A stretch of DNA of 17,621 nt from CAZECE01 sp964510525 (GTDB taxonomy: Bacteria; Pseudomonadota; Gammaproteobacteria; Pseudomonadales; JANQJO01): contig CAZECE010000053.1 in NCBI GenBank assembly GCA_964510525.1, positions 1-17,621 of the forward strand. The letters are read 5' to 3'. Position numbers and translations under genes: made by a program. How positions within the stretch are numbered: the stretch's first letter is position 1; each line of letters begins with the position of its first letter. The notes below the pieces were generated by a model. The model saw only the letters and a program-made list of their open reading frames with translations. It was not told where the DNA came from and did no database searches. Of this stretch, positions 1 through 6,326 are shown piece after piece.

Positions 1-170
1 CCAAGGTTCAGCAGAAAATATCAGGGTGCTTTAGGTCAATGGATGGCGCAAAAATATTTTGTCGGAATCGGGGCTATATTTCTTCTTGTTGTAAACAGGG
101 AAAATCAGCTTCTGATGCATTAAGGGCTGTTTTTAACGGTGATCCGGTCGATTTCATTAATTCGACCTAA
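1..170 (+). CDS. IS66-family transposase, C-terminal end (runs off the left edge)
   Basis: Reading from base 3, 55 codons are open to a TAA at 168-170. The peptide has the order QKISGCFRSMDGAKIFCR, then a GYISSC segment and a short tail. This matches the C-terminal signature of IS66-type DDE transposases (QKVSGCFRS..GA..FCR.RSY.STCRK). The rest of the gene lies outside the window, so I cannot tell whether the transposase is intact or a remnant. No clear terminal inverted repeat is visible just after the stop. Its position beside AT-rich accessory genes fits an insertion-prone locus. The family call is from remembered consensus, not a search. Confidence 0.6.
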   Translation, partial: KVQQKISGCFRSMDGAKIFCRNRGYISSCCKQGKSASDALRAVFNGDPVDFINST

Positions 171-444
171 ACTGGCAACTTTGAATGATGGTTACATTCT
201 GGCGTTCAACGGCTGATCAACTTCTTGCTGGGGCTGAATAGTTACGTCATGTTTAGCAAACTGGTCGGAGACAATCACGATCAACAGATCAAAAACAGAA
301 TTGGCAAAAATGCCATCGATTGCCGCTGTGGGTAATTTCAAATTCAGGAAGGATTGCTGAAACACCTGACACCGAGTATGTGCACGTGCAAATTCACAAA
401 ACGCCTGACTGAAGTGGACGCCTCATCAAGAATAATTGACTACT
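171..444. other. Gene-poor stretch between the transposase end and the candidate effector
   Basis: I see no supportable gene here. On the minus strand one frame stays open for about 76 codons (192-422), but it has no ATG and I do not recognise the translation. On the plus strand a 77-codon frame starting at 354 runs into the end of the convergent gene and looks accidental. The stretch may be eroded mobile-element DNA, but nothing in the sequence proves this. Confidence 0.4.
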
Positions 445-1560
445 TCAATTACCCAAGCGGATCGTATTATAATATTCCACCACCTTTGTATCTCCTTCGG
501 CACGTTGAAATAAAGTGCTGCTATCAATACTCTTCAGATCTGATGCAAGCAAATTTTTTCTATGAGTTGGTGATTTCTCTGCATTAAATTCATTAGTATC
601 AAGGTAAATATTAAAGTCAAATAAATACACTAATAACATTTTCTCTTGGATGTTTTTTTCAGACTCAAAACGTGGCATTTTCAGGATATTTTCTCTATAA
701 ATAGAATCATGATGTTCTAATTTGTTGTTTTTCATATTTTCTTTTGTTACAAAACTAGCACCCAAATCTTTTTTCCAAAGTTTAGAGCCTTTTTCATCTG
801 ATAAAAGGACACTGATTTGTTTTGTATGCTCTTCTATAAAAACATCAGCGAACTTACTCAAATACTTACTACCAGATTTTATTTTTTCAAGCTCTTTTAT
901 TGGTAAAAAGTCTTTAAAAATTTTTTTAAACTCACGGGAAGCATACTTTTCATCCATTCCATCAAATTTAAGTTTAAGCTTTCTACCCTCCTTACTATTT
1001 TCGCGACTTTTTTCGCGTTGTTGTTTGTCAATGCCTGGATCAGAAAAATTATTTTTAATAGCACTGGAAAGATCTTCCTTTATAAAACGTTTATGTTCAA
1101 CACATAGGTTTTCAAATTTTTTACTACCACCTGCTGCCCTGATCTCATTTAAAGTAGAAATAACAGAATCGTCTATTTTTGCTTCAGTGTTCTTACCCCC
1201 ACTAATTTTTTCACTTTTATTTGCTCTTTCCGTTTTCGTTACAGCAGGTTTCGTTACAGCAGGAATTTTCAGTACCTTTGGAGGTTTAGGCTTGCTTTTA
1301 CCAGTTTGAGTCGTTTGAGGTTTAGGCTTGTTTTTACCAGATTGAGCCGTTTGAGGTTTAAGCTTGCTTTTACCATTTTTCGTGCTTCTTAAATTATTTT
1401 GTAGGGCTGGCTTAGTTGGTAGGCAATTTGATTTAGCAGATTTGGAGTCACCAGAAGGGCTACTAAAGTTTTTAGTAGATGGTTTAGGAATTTTTCTAAT
1501 CGGATCTGTTTGACCATTACGTACGTGTGTCGAACTAGTTGAAGCTGAATTAACTGTCAT
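445..1560 (-). CDS. Repeat-containing Lys/Ser/Thr-rich protein, candidate type III secretion effector
   Basis: I do not recognise this 371-residue protein by family. Residues 1-60 are rich in Ser, Thr and Asn (MTVNSASTSSTHVRNG...), with no hydrophobic signal peptide or membrane segment. Residues 64-94 contain a 12-residue Lys/Pro/Gln repeat (GKSKLKPQTAQS, GKNKPKPQTTQT, GKSKPKPP), followed by a doubled PAVTK. From about residue 125 to the end it looks like a charged, mostly helical domain. An AGGAG sits about 12 bases before the ATG. The gene lies 38 bases downstream of the CesT-like chaperone gene on the same strand, a common layout for type III effectors and their dedicated chaperones. A disordered polar N-terminus followed by a folded C-terminal domain is also typical of effectors. 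The effector role is inference from context and composition. The DNA is visibly more AT-rich than the core genes, suggesting transfer. Confidence 0.55.
   Translation of the reverse strand: MTVNSASTSSTHVRNGQTDPIRKIPKPSTKNFSSPSGDSKSAKSNCLPTKPALQNNLRSTKNGKSKLKPQTAQSGKNKPKPQTTQTGKSKPKPPKVLKIPAVTKPAVTKTERANKSEKISGGKNTEAKIDDSVISTLNEIRAAGGSKKFENLCVEHKRFIKEDLSSAIKNNFSDPGIDKQQREKSRENSKEGRKLKLKFDGMDEKYASREFKKIFKDFLPIKELEKIKSGSKYLSKFADVFIEEHTKQISVLLSDEKGSKLWKKDLGASFVTKENMKNNKLEHHDSIYRENILKMPRFESEKNIQEKMLLVYLFDFNIYLDTNEFNAEKSPTHRKNLLASDLKSIDSSTLFQRAEGDTKVVEYYNTIRLGN
1235..1263 (-). repeat. 15-bp tandem duplication inside the candidate effector gene
   Basis: The 14-base string TTCGTTACAGCAGG occurs at 1235-1248 and again at 1250-1263, a period of 15 bases. 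It is in frame and encodes the doubled PAVTK (IPAVTKPAVTK) just after the longer Lys/Pro repeat block. Confidence 0.8.
1282..1375 (-). repeat. 36-bp tandem repeat inside the candidate effector gene (2.6 copies)
   Basis: Units begin at 1282, 1318 and 1354 on the plus strand, each opening with AGGTTTARGCTTG. The first two units are 36 bases and differ at only a few positions; the third matches for about 22 bases before diverging. The period is a multiple of three, so copy number can change without breaking the frame. Each unit encodes 12 residues of the form GKxKxKPQTxQx. Confidence 0.85.
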
Positions 1561-1598
1561 TTTTTTATTTAACTCCTAAAAATTCACTTAACTATTAC

Positions 1599-2078
1599 TT
1601 AGCAGAGAATAAACCCATTCATACTATTAAAATCGTTTTGAGTGCGCGTTATTGGAGCCCTTAAAAACTCATTGTTAAACTGCTCATTGACGTTAGAAGC
1701 TTTGTCCAAAAAATTATTCAAAATATTTTCTAGGAGCGTTCTATCCAGCTCTGTCACTGTTAACGATAAGTTGAACGTGATTTGCTGGCTGACCTCATTG
1801 ATAGCGTAATAAGACCCAACTAAATCACACGATGATTCATTCCAGCAAAGCAGCTTTTTATAAACAAAACCTTCATCTTCAACGGCTTGCAGCTCAGCAA
1901 CAGAGAGTAAATACGCATGCATTTGAATCGCGTCAGCATCATTCACAAAAAATTCAACGTCAAACTCATCGTTATAACGAATAGAGCACCTACCATCCCC
2001 ATCCAATTTAAAATGCGGCATCTCATAGGCAACCGCTAATTCTAAAACACTTTCTGCAAACTGTTGTTTAATAGACAC
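1599..2078 (-). CDS. CesT-like type III secretion chaperone (candidate)
   Basis: This 159-residue acidic protein has about 26 Asp/Glu against about 10 Lys/Arg by hand count. Its layout fits Tir-chaperone (CesT/SycE) family proteins. A short N-terminal helix (residues 5-20) is followed by LDGDGRCSIRYND (25-37) and an FDVEFFVND strand, matching the family's 'L.e.G.csl....v.i.f' opening. Next come a middle segment with LLCWN, like the family's LL.aN, a VSQQITFNLSL strand, and a C-terminal helix rich in Leu and Asn. Family members bind an effector's N-terminal region in the cytoplasm and guide it to the secretion ATPase. The start is GTG, preceded by TTAAGAGAGAGAACA, which can serve as a ribosome-binding site. 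No secretion-apparatus gene lies in the window, so its machine would be elsewhere. The family assignment is by pattern and moderately certain. Confidence 0.6.
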   Translation of the reverse strand: MSIKQQFAESVLELAVAYEMPHFKLDGDGRCSIRYNDEFDVEFFVNDADAIQMHAYLLSVAELQAVEDEGFVYKKLLCWNESSCDLVGSYYAINEVSQQITFNLSLTVTELDRTLLENILNNFLDKASNVNEQFNNEFLRAPITRTQNDFNSMNGFILC

Positions 2079-2083
2079 TGTTC

Positions 2084-2113
2084 TCTCTCTTAACGTTGAT
2101 CTTCTCTCTTAAC
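2084..2113. repeat. Two copies of TCTCTCTTAAC, 19 bp apart, in the chaperone leader
   Basis: TCTCTCTTAAC occurs at 2084-2094 and 2103-2113. On the minus strand the chaperone leader therefore carries GTTAAGAGAGA twice. The copy nearer the gene overlaps its ribosome-binding region (AAGAGAGAGAACA before GTG). It may be a duplicated leader or a regulator site. Confidence 0.7.
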
Positions 2114-2293
2114 TTTGGCACTCAGCACAATTGAACAAATAACAACCAAAACTATCACAGCACCTTAAGAAATCAAGCGTGCCAACAAATGTTAAAAAAA
2201 ATTAACAATTAAAACGGATTTTGGTGGCCTACAACAAAGAGGGTCTATCTAATTGTGGTTACCCAGCTTCCTTTGGCTCAACTGAATAAAGAG
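2114..2293 (-). promoter_or_regulatory. AT-rich upstream region of the chaperone-effector unit
   Basis: No gene fits in this stretch. It contains a perfect short inverted repeat, GTTAA-N6-TTAAC, at 2191-2206. On the minus strand there is a TTGGCA that could be a -35 element, but no well-spaced -10 box. The promoter for the chaperone-effector unit probably lies here. The exact site cannot be fixed from the sequence. Confidence 0.35.
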
Positions 2294-2533
2294 TCAAGAA
2301 GGCAAAGTATCGTATTTAGGCACACCTTCGGGAAAGGTGGCCCACTTTGCAGCCGAAGATGTGTAGATAGCCATACTGGGGGAGAAGTCGTTGCTATTTT
2401 CTAATGTCGCGACCGATACGGTATAAAATCGGCCCGCTTCAACATAAGCTTCAACATAAACAGCAACGGAAGTCTTTTTCAGTACTCGCAAAAACCTTAT
2501 TTTGACCTGAATTAAGCTGTATCGCCAAGCCAT
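2294..2533 (-). pseudogene. Remnant of a GFA-family (formaldehyde-activating enzyme-like) protein
   Basis: The 79-codon frame ends with FSPSMAIYTSSAAKW, then FPEGVPKYD. This resembles the C-terminal end of GFA-family proteins, whose consensus is roughly 'FRPSxHIYVxSKAPW...DGLPQF'. The preceding GRFYTVSVATLE matches the family's 'vrvGTLD' strand. The N-terminal zinc-binding part with its CxC and CxxC cysteines is absent, and the first 25 residues look unrelated. No good ribosome-binding site precedes the ATG. I read it as a decayed C-terminal fragment, possibly cut by arrival of the neighbouring toxin-antitoxin pair. A short expressed protein of unknown role cannot be excluded. Confidence 0.5.
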
Positions 2534-2565
2534 ACACTTGCTTTTAAAACAATTGCGTTTTCAAA

Positions 2566-2919
2566 CTATTGTGCACCACGCAAAGGCACCCCATTGAGAG
2601 ACTTGTTGGCCTGCTGCAACACACCAGGGAAAACTTTTATCGACTTCAAATCATCCTCTTCGCTTTGTTGAGCATGATAAAGGTCCCAACGCACTTGCAA
2701 ATTTAACCAAAAATCAGGAGAGCCCCCAAAAAATACACCAAGCCTCAACGCAGTACTCGGTGTTATTCCTCTTTTTCCATTAACAATCTCATTTACTCTT
2801 TGGTACGGTACATGGATCGCTTCAGAAAGATCTCTCTGAGTAATTTCCATAGGAATTAAATACTCTTCTAAGAGCATCTCACCTGGATGAGTTGGCTCAC
2901 GATGACTCGGAATTCGCAT
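2566..2919 (-). CDS. higA: HigA-type antitoxin (XRE-family helix-turn-helix)
   Basis: This 117-residue protein begins with the HigA signature HREPTHPGEMLLEEYLIPM, then a helix-turn-helix: ITQRDLSEAIHVPYQRVNEIVNGKRGI (about residues 26-52). A TPSTALRLGVFFGGSPDFWLNLQ segment follows, nearly diagnostic of the family. HigA neutralises the HigB ribonuclease and represses its own operon by binding a palindromic operator. Here it is the second gene of the pair, in the usual higB-higA order. It starts 8 bases after the toxin stop, with AGAGGTTGAT as ribosome-binding site before the ATG. The C-terminal 20 or so residues are a less conserved tail. Confidence 0.92.
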   Translation of the reverse strand: MRIPSHREPTHPGEMLLEEYLIPMEITQRDLSEAIHVPYQRVNEIVNGKRGITPSTALRLGVFFGGSPDFWLNLQVRWDLYHAQQSEEDDLKSIKVFPGVLQQANKSLNGVPLRGAQ

Positions 2920-2927
2920 ATCAACCT

Positions 2928-3221
2928 CTAATGATAATCTGTTATTTCTACCTCTTCAGGACCAGACTTCGCCCACTTAAAGCAAATACGGTACTGATCA
3001 TTGATTCGAATACTAAACTGCCCTTTTCTATTACCAGACAAAGCTTCCAACCGATTTCCCGGTGGTATTTTTAATTCACCGATTTCCAAAACAGAGTCTA
3101 GTTGATCCAGTTTACGAGCAGCAATACGCCAAACACTCTGCGGACAAACCTTACGGGCAGCACGAGAAGATCGACCATTGAAGACATCTTCCGTTGCTTT
3201 ATCTTTAAAAGACAGTATCAT
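2928..3221 (-). CDS. higB: HigB-type toxin (RelE/ParE superfamily mRNA interferase)
   Basis: At 97 residues this is the usual size of HigB. It opens with ILSFKDKATEDVFNG and ends with GQFSIRINDQYRICFKW then VEITDYH, matching the RelE-fold pattern of HigB toxins (rixxLexLxG...GxwsIRIndqyRIcFxW...vxxxdYH). Family members cleave mRNA on the ribosome. The basic and aromatic residues of the C-terminal strands (RINDQYR, the final DYH) are present, so the toxin looks intact. It lies upstream of higA in one transcription unit. The ATG has no clear ribosome-binding site, and the putative promoter lies immediately before it. Confidence 0.92.
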   Translation of the reverse strand: MILSFKDKATEDVFNGRSSRAARKVCPQSVWRIAARKLDQLDSVLEIGELKIPPGNRLEALSGNRKGQFSIRINDQYRICFKWAKSGPEEVEITDYH

Positions 3222-3227
3222 TAAATC

Positions 3228-3256
3228 ACGGTAGCACGGATCTCATGCTACGTCAA
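3228..3256 (-). promoter_or_regulatory. Putative higBA promoter with palindromic operator
   Basis: On the minus strand a TTGACG (3256-3251) is followed after 17 bases by TACCGT (3233-3228), a weak -10. Between and overlapping them lies the inverted repeat GTAGCA-N9-TGCTAC (3231-3251). A palindrome at the promoter is what HigA autorepression would need. The repeat lies only 9 bases before the higB start codon. The palindrome is seen directly; its operator role is inferred. Confidence 0.5.
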
Positions 3257-3288
3257 TTTGATTCTGTTTTGGAGAATTAGCCTACTAG

Positions 3289-3306
3289 CTGGCCTCTTAA
3301 GGCCAG
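3289..3306. promoter_or_regulatory. Perfect 7-bp hairpin upstream of higBA
   Basis: CTGGCCT-CTTA-AGGCCAG can fold into a stem of seven pairs with a four-base loop. It lies about 70 bases upstream of higB and about 125 bases beyond the end of the upstream membrane-protein gene. No U-tract follows on either strand, so it is not a textbook terminator. It could be a second regulator site. Confidence 0.35.
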
Positions 3307-3430
3307 AGTGTTTCCACATTTAAAATCAAAGAGGCAATACTCAGTTTATAAAAAACGAATTTGCTTATCACATTTAGAGCTACCATCTCTCCTCAACTAA
3401 TTTTTAAATCGATCGAGACCTCATTGATTG

Positions 3431-4171
3431 CTAGGCTAGCCGGCGCTTATGATACCGCCTGTCATGATACTTTTGATAAACTTTAAATTCGCGTTCAAAC
3501 ATAGTAAGCGACTGATCGCTCAATAACGCTAACTCCCTTACCGCATGCGACACAATGCAAATATCTTTATTGGGGGGCGGCATGCTAAAGCTCAAATGAT
3601 TATTAGCAACGTCCTCAATCTCAGACAATACACCTAAAAGCTCGTCACTCAAAAGCTCAGAAAACTGAAATAATGATGTAAGGTCTGATCTAATTGACTG
3701 AGAAAAAGAGTTTATATAAGAAAACCAATTTCCTGCCACAAGATGTACGGAACTATTCATTTTTGAAGCATCAATAGCTCTACATAACACATCCATGGTA
3801 TCAGAGTCGGGTATACTGTAGCCCTTATCCAAAGGCGCATCACTGTTTTCCTTAATCAAAACAATCAAAGTTGTTACACGACTATTAATTATCGATATTT
3901 TATTAGTAATGTATCGATAATTATGATTTTTTCTTCTCGCATGTGGGTACCAAACTACAATCACATAGAAAATAGTAGACGATAAAATTGCGTAGCTAAT
4001 ATTAACGAGAAAGGTTTTCGTTAATTCATCTACCGATACAAGGGCATTAATCCAGCTTGGCATTCCAGCTCTCTCGAGAACTAATACTGCCAATGAAAGA
4101 ACATTAACAAATAATAATAAATATACCGGCTTTATATTTAACAACCCTATGCCCTCATATTTGTCTAACAA
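3431..4171 (-). CDS. Unrecognised protein with two N-terminal membrane segments
   Basis: I do not recognise this 246-residue protein. It has two hydrophobic segments: about residues 14-33 (VYLLLFVNVLSLAVLVL) and about 55-73 (FLVNISYAILSSTIFYVIVVW). The second is followed by a positively charged stretch (HARRKNHNYRYITNK), suggesting the remaining 170 residues lie in the cytoplasm. That part is predicted mainly helical and ends in a basic tail (KYHDRRYHKRRLA). The open frame begins with TTG at 4171, which lacks a ribosome-binding site. A TTG at 4144 preceded by GAGG eight bases away is an attractive alternative and keeps both membrane segments. It is moderately AT-rich and sits between higBA and uvrB. 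No partner gene is evident. Confidence 0.65.
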   Translation of the reverse strand: MLDKYEGIGLLNIKPVYLLLFVNVLSLAVLVLERAGMPSWINALVSVDELTKTFLVNISYAILSSTIFYVIVVWYPHARRKNHNYRYITNKISIINSRVTTLIVLIKENSDAPLDKGYSIPDSDTMDVLCRAIDASKMNSSVHLVAGNWFSYINSFSQSIRSDLTSLFQFSELLSDELLGVLSEIEDVANNHLSFSMPPPNKDICIVSHAVRELALLSDQSLTMFEREFKVYQKYHDRRYHKRRLA

Positions 4172-4242
4172 TTAAGTACTCTGCCGAAGGCTGAATATTA
4201 CTTGAACGCATATTATATTGAGAATTAGATTAGATATAACAA

Positions 4243-6264
4243 CTACCCTCCCCCCAAAAACACCCTCTGCTTCAACTGATGAATCTGGTCCCTTAACTCA
4301 GCCGCCTGCTCAAACTCAAGATTCTTCGCGTGAGTTAACATCTCCTGTTCAAGCTTCTTCAAGGCTTTGGCCTGCTCCGCTGGGCTCATTGATTCCGCTT
4401 GATCCAACTGCTTGGCCTCTTCAAATTCATTACCGCGCTTTTTCTTACCCCGCCCAGAACCGGGTACATGCGCGCCTTCCATGATGTCGGTGATTTTTTT
4501 GCGGATGGTTTGGGGTTGCATGCCCATGGCTTCATTGTGAGCCATTTGTTTTTCACGGCGCCGTTCAGTTTCTTCAATCGCTCGCTTCATCGATTCGGTC
4601 ATCCGATCCGCGTACAAAATGGCTTTACCTTGGGCGTTCCGCGCCGCGCGACCAATGGTTTGAATCAAGGAGCGATCCGAGCGCAAAAAGCCTTCTTTGT
4701 CAGCATCCAAAATCGCCACCAAAGAAACTTCGGGGATATCAATGCCCTCGCGTAATAAGTTAATACCAATCAAAACGTCAAATTTGCCCAAGCGTAAATC
4801 GCGCAGGATCTCGATGCGCTCGACCGTATCAATGTCCGAATGCACATACCGCACCCGCACATGGTGCTCAGCTAAAAACTCCGTTAAATCCTCCGACATC
4901 CGCTTGGTTAGGGTGGTTACAATCACCCGCTCTTCCAACTCAACCCGTTTATTAATCTCCGACAACAAATCATCAACCTGCGTCGTCGCCGGGCGCACCT
5001 CAATCTCAGGGTCTAATAACCCCGTCGGCCTTACCACCTGCTCAACCGTTTGCTGAGTGTGCTCATCTTCATAAGAACCCGGGGTGGCCGAGACAAAAAT
5101 CGATTGCGGCATCAACCGCTCCCACTCTTCAAACTTCAACGGCCGATTGTCCAACGCCGAAGGCAAACGAAACCCAAAATTCACCAAATTTTCTTTGCGC
5201 GAACGATCCCCTTTGTACATGCCGCCTAACTGTGGAATGGTCACGTGAGATTCATCAATCAACAACAAGGCATTCGAAGGTAAATAATCGTATAACGTCG
5301 GCGGCGCATCGCCAGGCGCACGGCGTGATAAATGTCGCGAGTAGTTTTCAATGCCGCTGCAATACCCCAACTCTTGCAGCATTTCCAAATCATAACGCGT
5401 GCGCTCACTCAAGCGTTGATGCTCCAGCAATTTGCTCTCAGCTTGAAAGAACGTTAGCCGAGACGCCAACTCTTCTTTAATCGACTCCATGGCTTCTAAA
5501 ATCGTATCGCGGGGCGTCACGTAATGCGATTTTGGGTAAAGCGTAAAACGCGGCACCTCCCCTTGCGTTGCGCCGGTTAAAGGATCAAAAATTGAAATGC
5601 GCTCGATCTCATCATCAAACCACTGAATGCGCACCGCGTGCTCTTCGGATTCCGCCGGGAACACGTCAACCACATCGCCACGCACCCGATAGGTCGCCCG
5701 ATAAAAATCCATGTCATTGCGGGTGTACTGCAACTCCGCTAACCGGCGCAAAAACTCACGCTGATCCAGGGTATCCCCCCGCACCAAATGCACCACCATT
5801 TTTAAGTAGGCTTCCGGATCGCCCAAACCGTAAATGGCCGAAACGGTCGCGACGATGATCGCATCCGAGTATTCCAGCAAGGCTTTGGTCGCAGAGAGTC
5901 GCATCTGCTCGATGTGCTCATTAATGGAGGCGTCTTTTTCAATAAAGGTATCGGAAGCCGGCACATAGGCCTCGGGCTGATAATAGTCGTAATACGAAAC
6001 AAAGTACTCAACGTGGTTGTGCGGGAAAAACTCTTTGAATTCGCCATACAGCTGCGCCGCCAGGGTTTTGTTGGGCGCCAACACCAACACCGGGCGATTG
6101 AGCTGAGACACAACATTGGCCAAGGTAAAAGTCTTACCCGAGCCCGTTACCCCCAGCAAAGTTTGGCTGGACAAGCCATCGTTTATGCCATTAACTAAGC
6201 GCTTTATGGCCTCGGGCTGATCCCCGGCCGGCTGAAATTCGGAAACTAACTGAAATTGATCCAT
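4243..6264 (-). CDS. uvrB: Excinuclease ABC subunit B (UvrB)
   Basis: This 673-residue protein is the full usual length of UvrB, the helicase-like damage-verifying subunit of nucleotide excision repair. UvrB loads with UvrA and then recruits the UvrC nuclease. Visible landmarks are the Walker A motif GVTGSGKT (residues 38-45), the damage-probing beta-hairpin YFVSYYDYYQPEAYVP, and the DESH box in LLLIDESHVTIPQ. Helicase motifs follow: FVSATPG, VRYVHSDIDTVER, and QTIGRAARNAQGKAILYAD. The C-terminal UVR motif (ALKKLEQEM...EFEQAAELRDQI), which contacts UvrC, is present. The gene diverges from the aminotransferase gene across a 62-base gap. No LexA-like CTG-N10-CAG box is visible in that gap, so SOS control is not evident here. 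Confidence 0.98.
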   Translation of the reverse strand: MDQFQLVSEFQPAGDQPEAIKRLVNGINDGLSSQTLLGVTGSGKTFTLANVVSQLNRPVLVLAPNKTLAAQLYGEFKEFFPHNHVEYFVSYYDYYQPEAYVPASDTFIEKDASINEHIEQMRLSATKALLEYSDAIIVATVSAIYGLGDPEAYLKMVVHLVRGDTLDQREFLRRLAELQYTRNDMDFYRATYRVRGDVVDVFPAESEEHAVRIQWFDDEIERISIFDPLTGATQGEVPRFTLYPKSHYVTPRDTILEAMESIKEELASRLTFFQAESKLLEHQRLSERTRYDLEMLQELGYCSGIENYSRHLSRRAPGDAPPTLYDYLPSNALLLIDESHVTIPQLGGMYKGDRSRKENLVNFGFRLPSALDNRPLKFEEWERLMPQSIFVSATPGSYEDEHTQQTVEQVVRPTGLLDPEIEVRPATTQVDDLLSEINKRVELEERVIVTTLTKRMSEDLTEFLAEHHVRVRYVHSDIDTVERIEILRDLRLGKFDVLIGINLLREGIDIPEVSLVAILDADKEGFLRSDRSLIQTIGRAARNAQGKAILYADRMTESMKRAIEETERRREKQMAHNEAMGMQPQTIRKKITDIMEGAHVPGSGRGKKKRGNEFEEAKQLDQAESMSPAEQAKALKKLEQEMLTHAKNLEFEQAAELRDQIHQLKQRVFLGGG

Positions 6265-6326
6265 ACTGAAAGAATGATTGGTTTTACCGGTTGTCTATTA
6301 GATTGATTACCCAAGGGAAGAAACGA

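Noticed and set aside
192..422. A 76-codon open stretch on the minus strand
   Set aside because: It has no ATG and its translation is not recognised. Open by chance or an eroded fragment.
354..587. A 77-codon plus-strand frame
   Set aside because: It runs into the end of the convergent 371-residue gene, has no recognisable product and only a marginal ribosome-binding site.
722..1309. A 195-codon plus-strand frame opposite the candidate effector
   Set aside because: It is Phe/Ser/Leu-rich as expected for the antisense of a Lys/Ser-rich gene. The minus-strand frame is longer and has a ribosome-binding site.
2165..2185. Sigma-54-like TGGCACG on the minus strand upstream of the chaperone
   Set aside because: The -24 half is good but the GC of the -12 element is missing at the required spacing.
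6265..6326. Search for a LexA (SOS) box before uvrB
   Set aside because: No CTG-N10-CAG pattern is present in the uvrB upstream gap.
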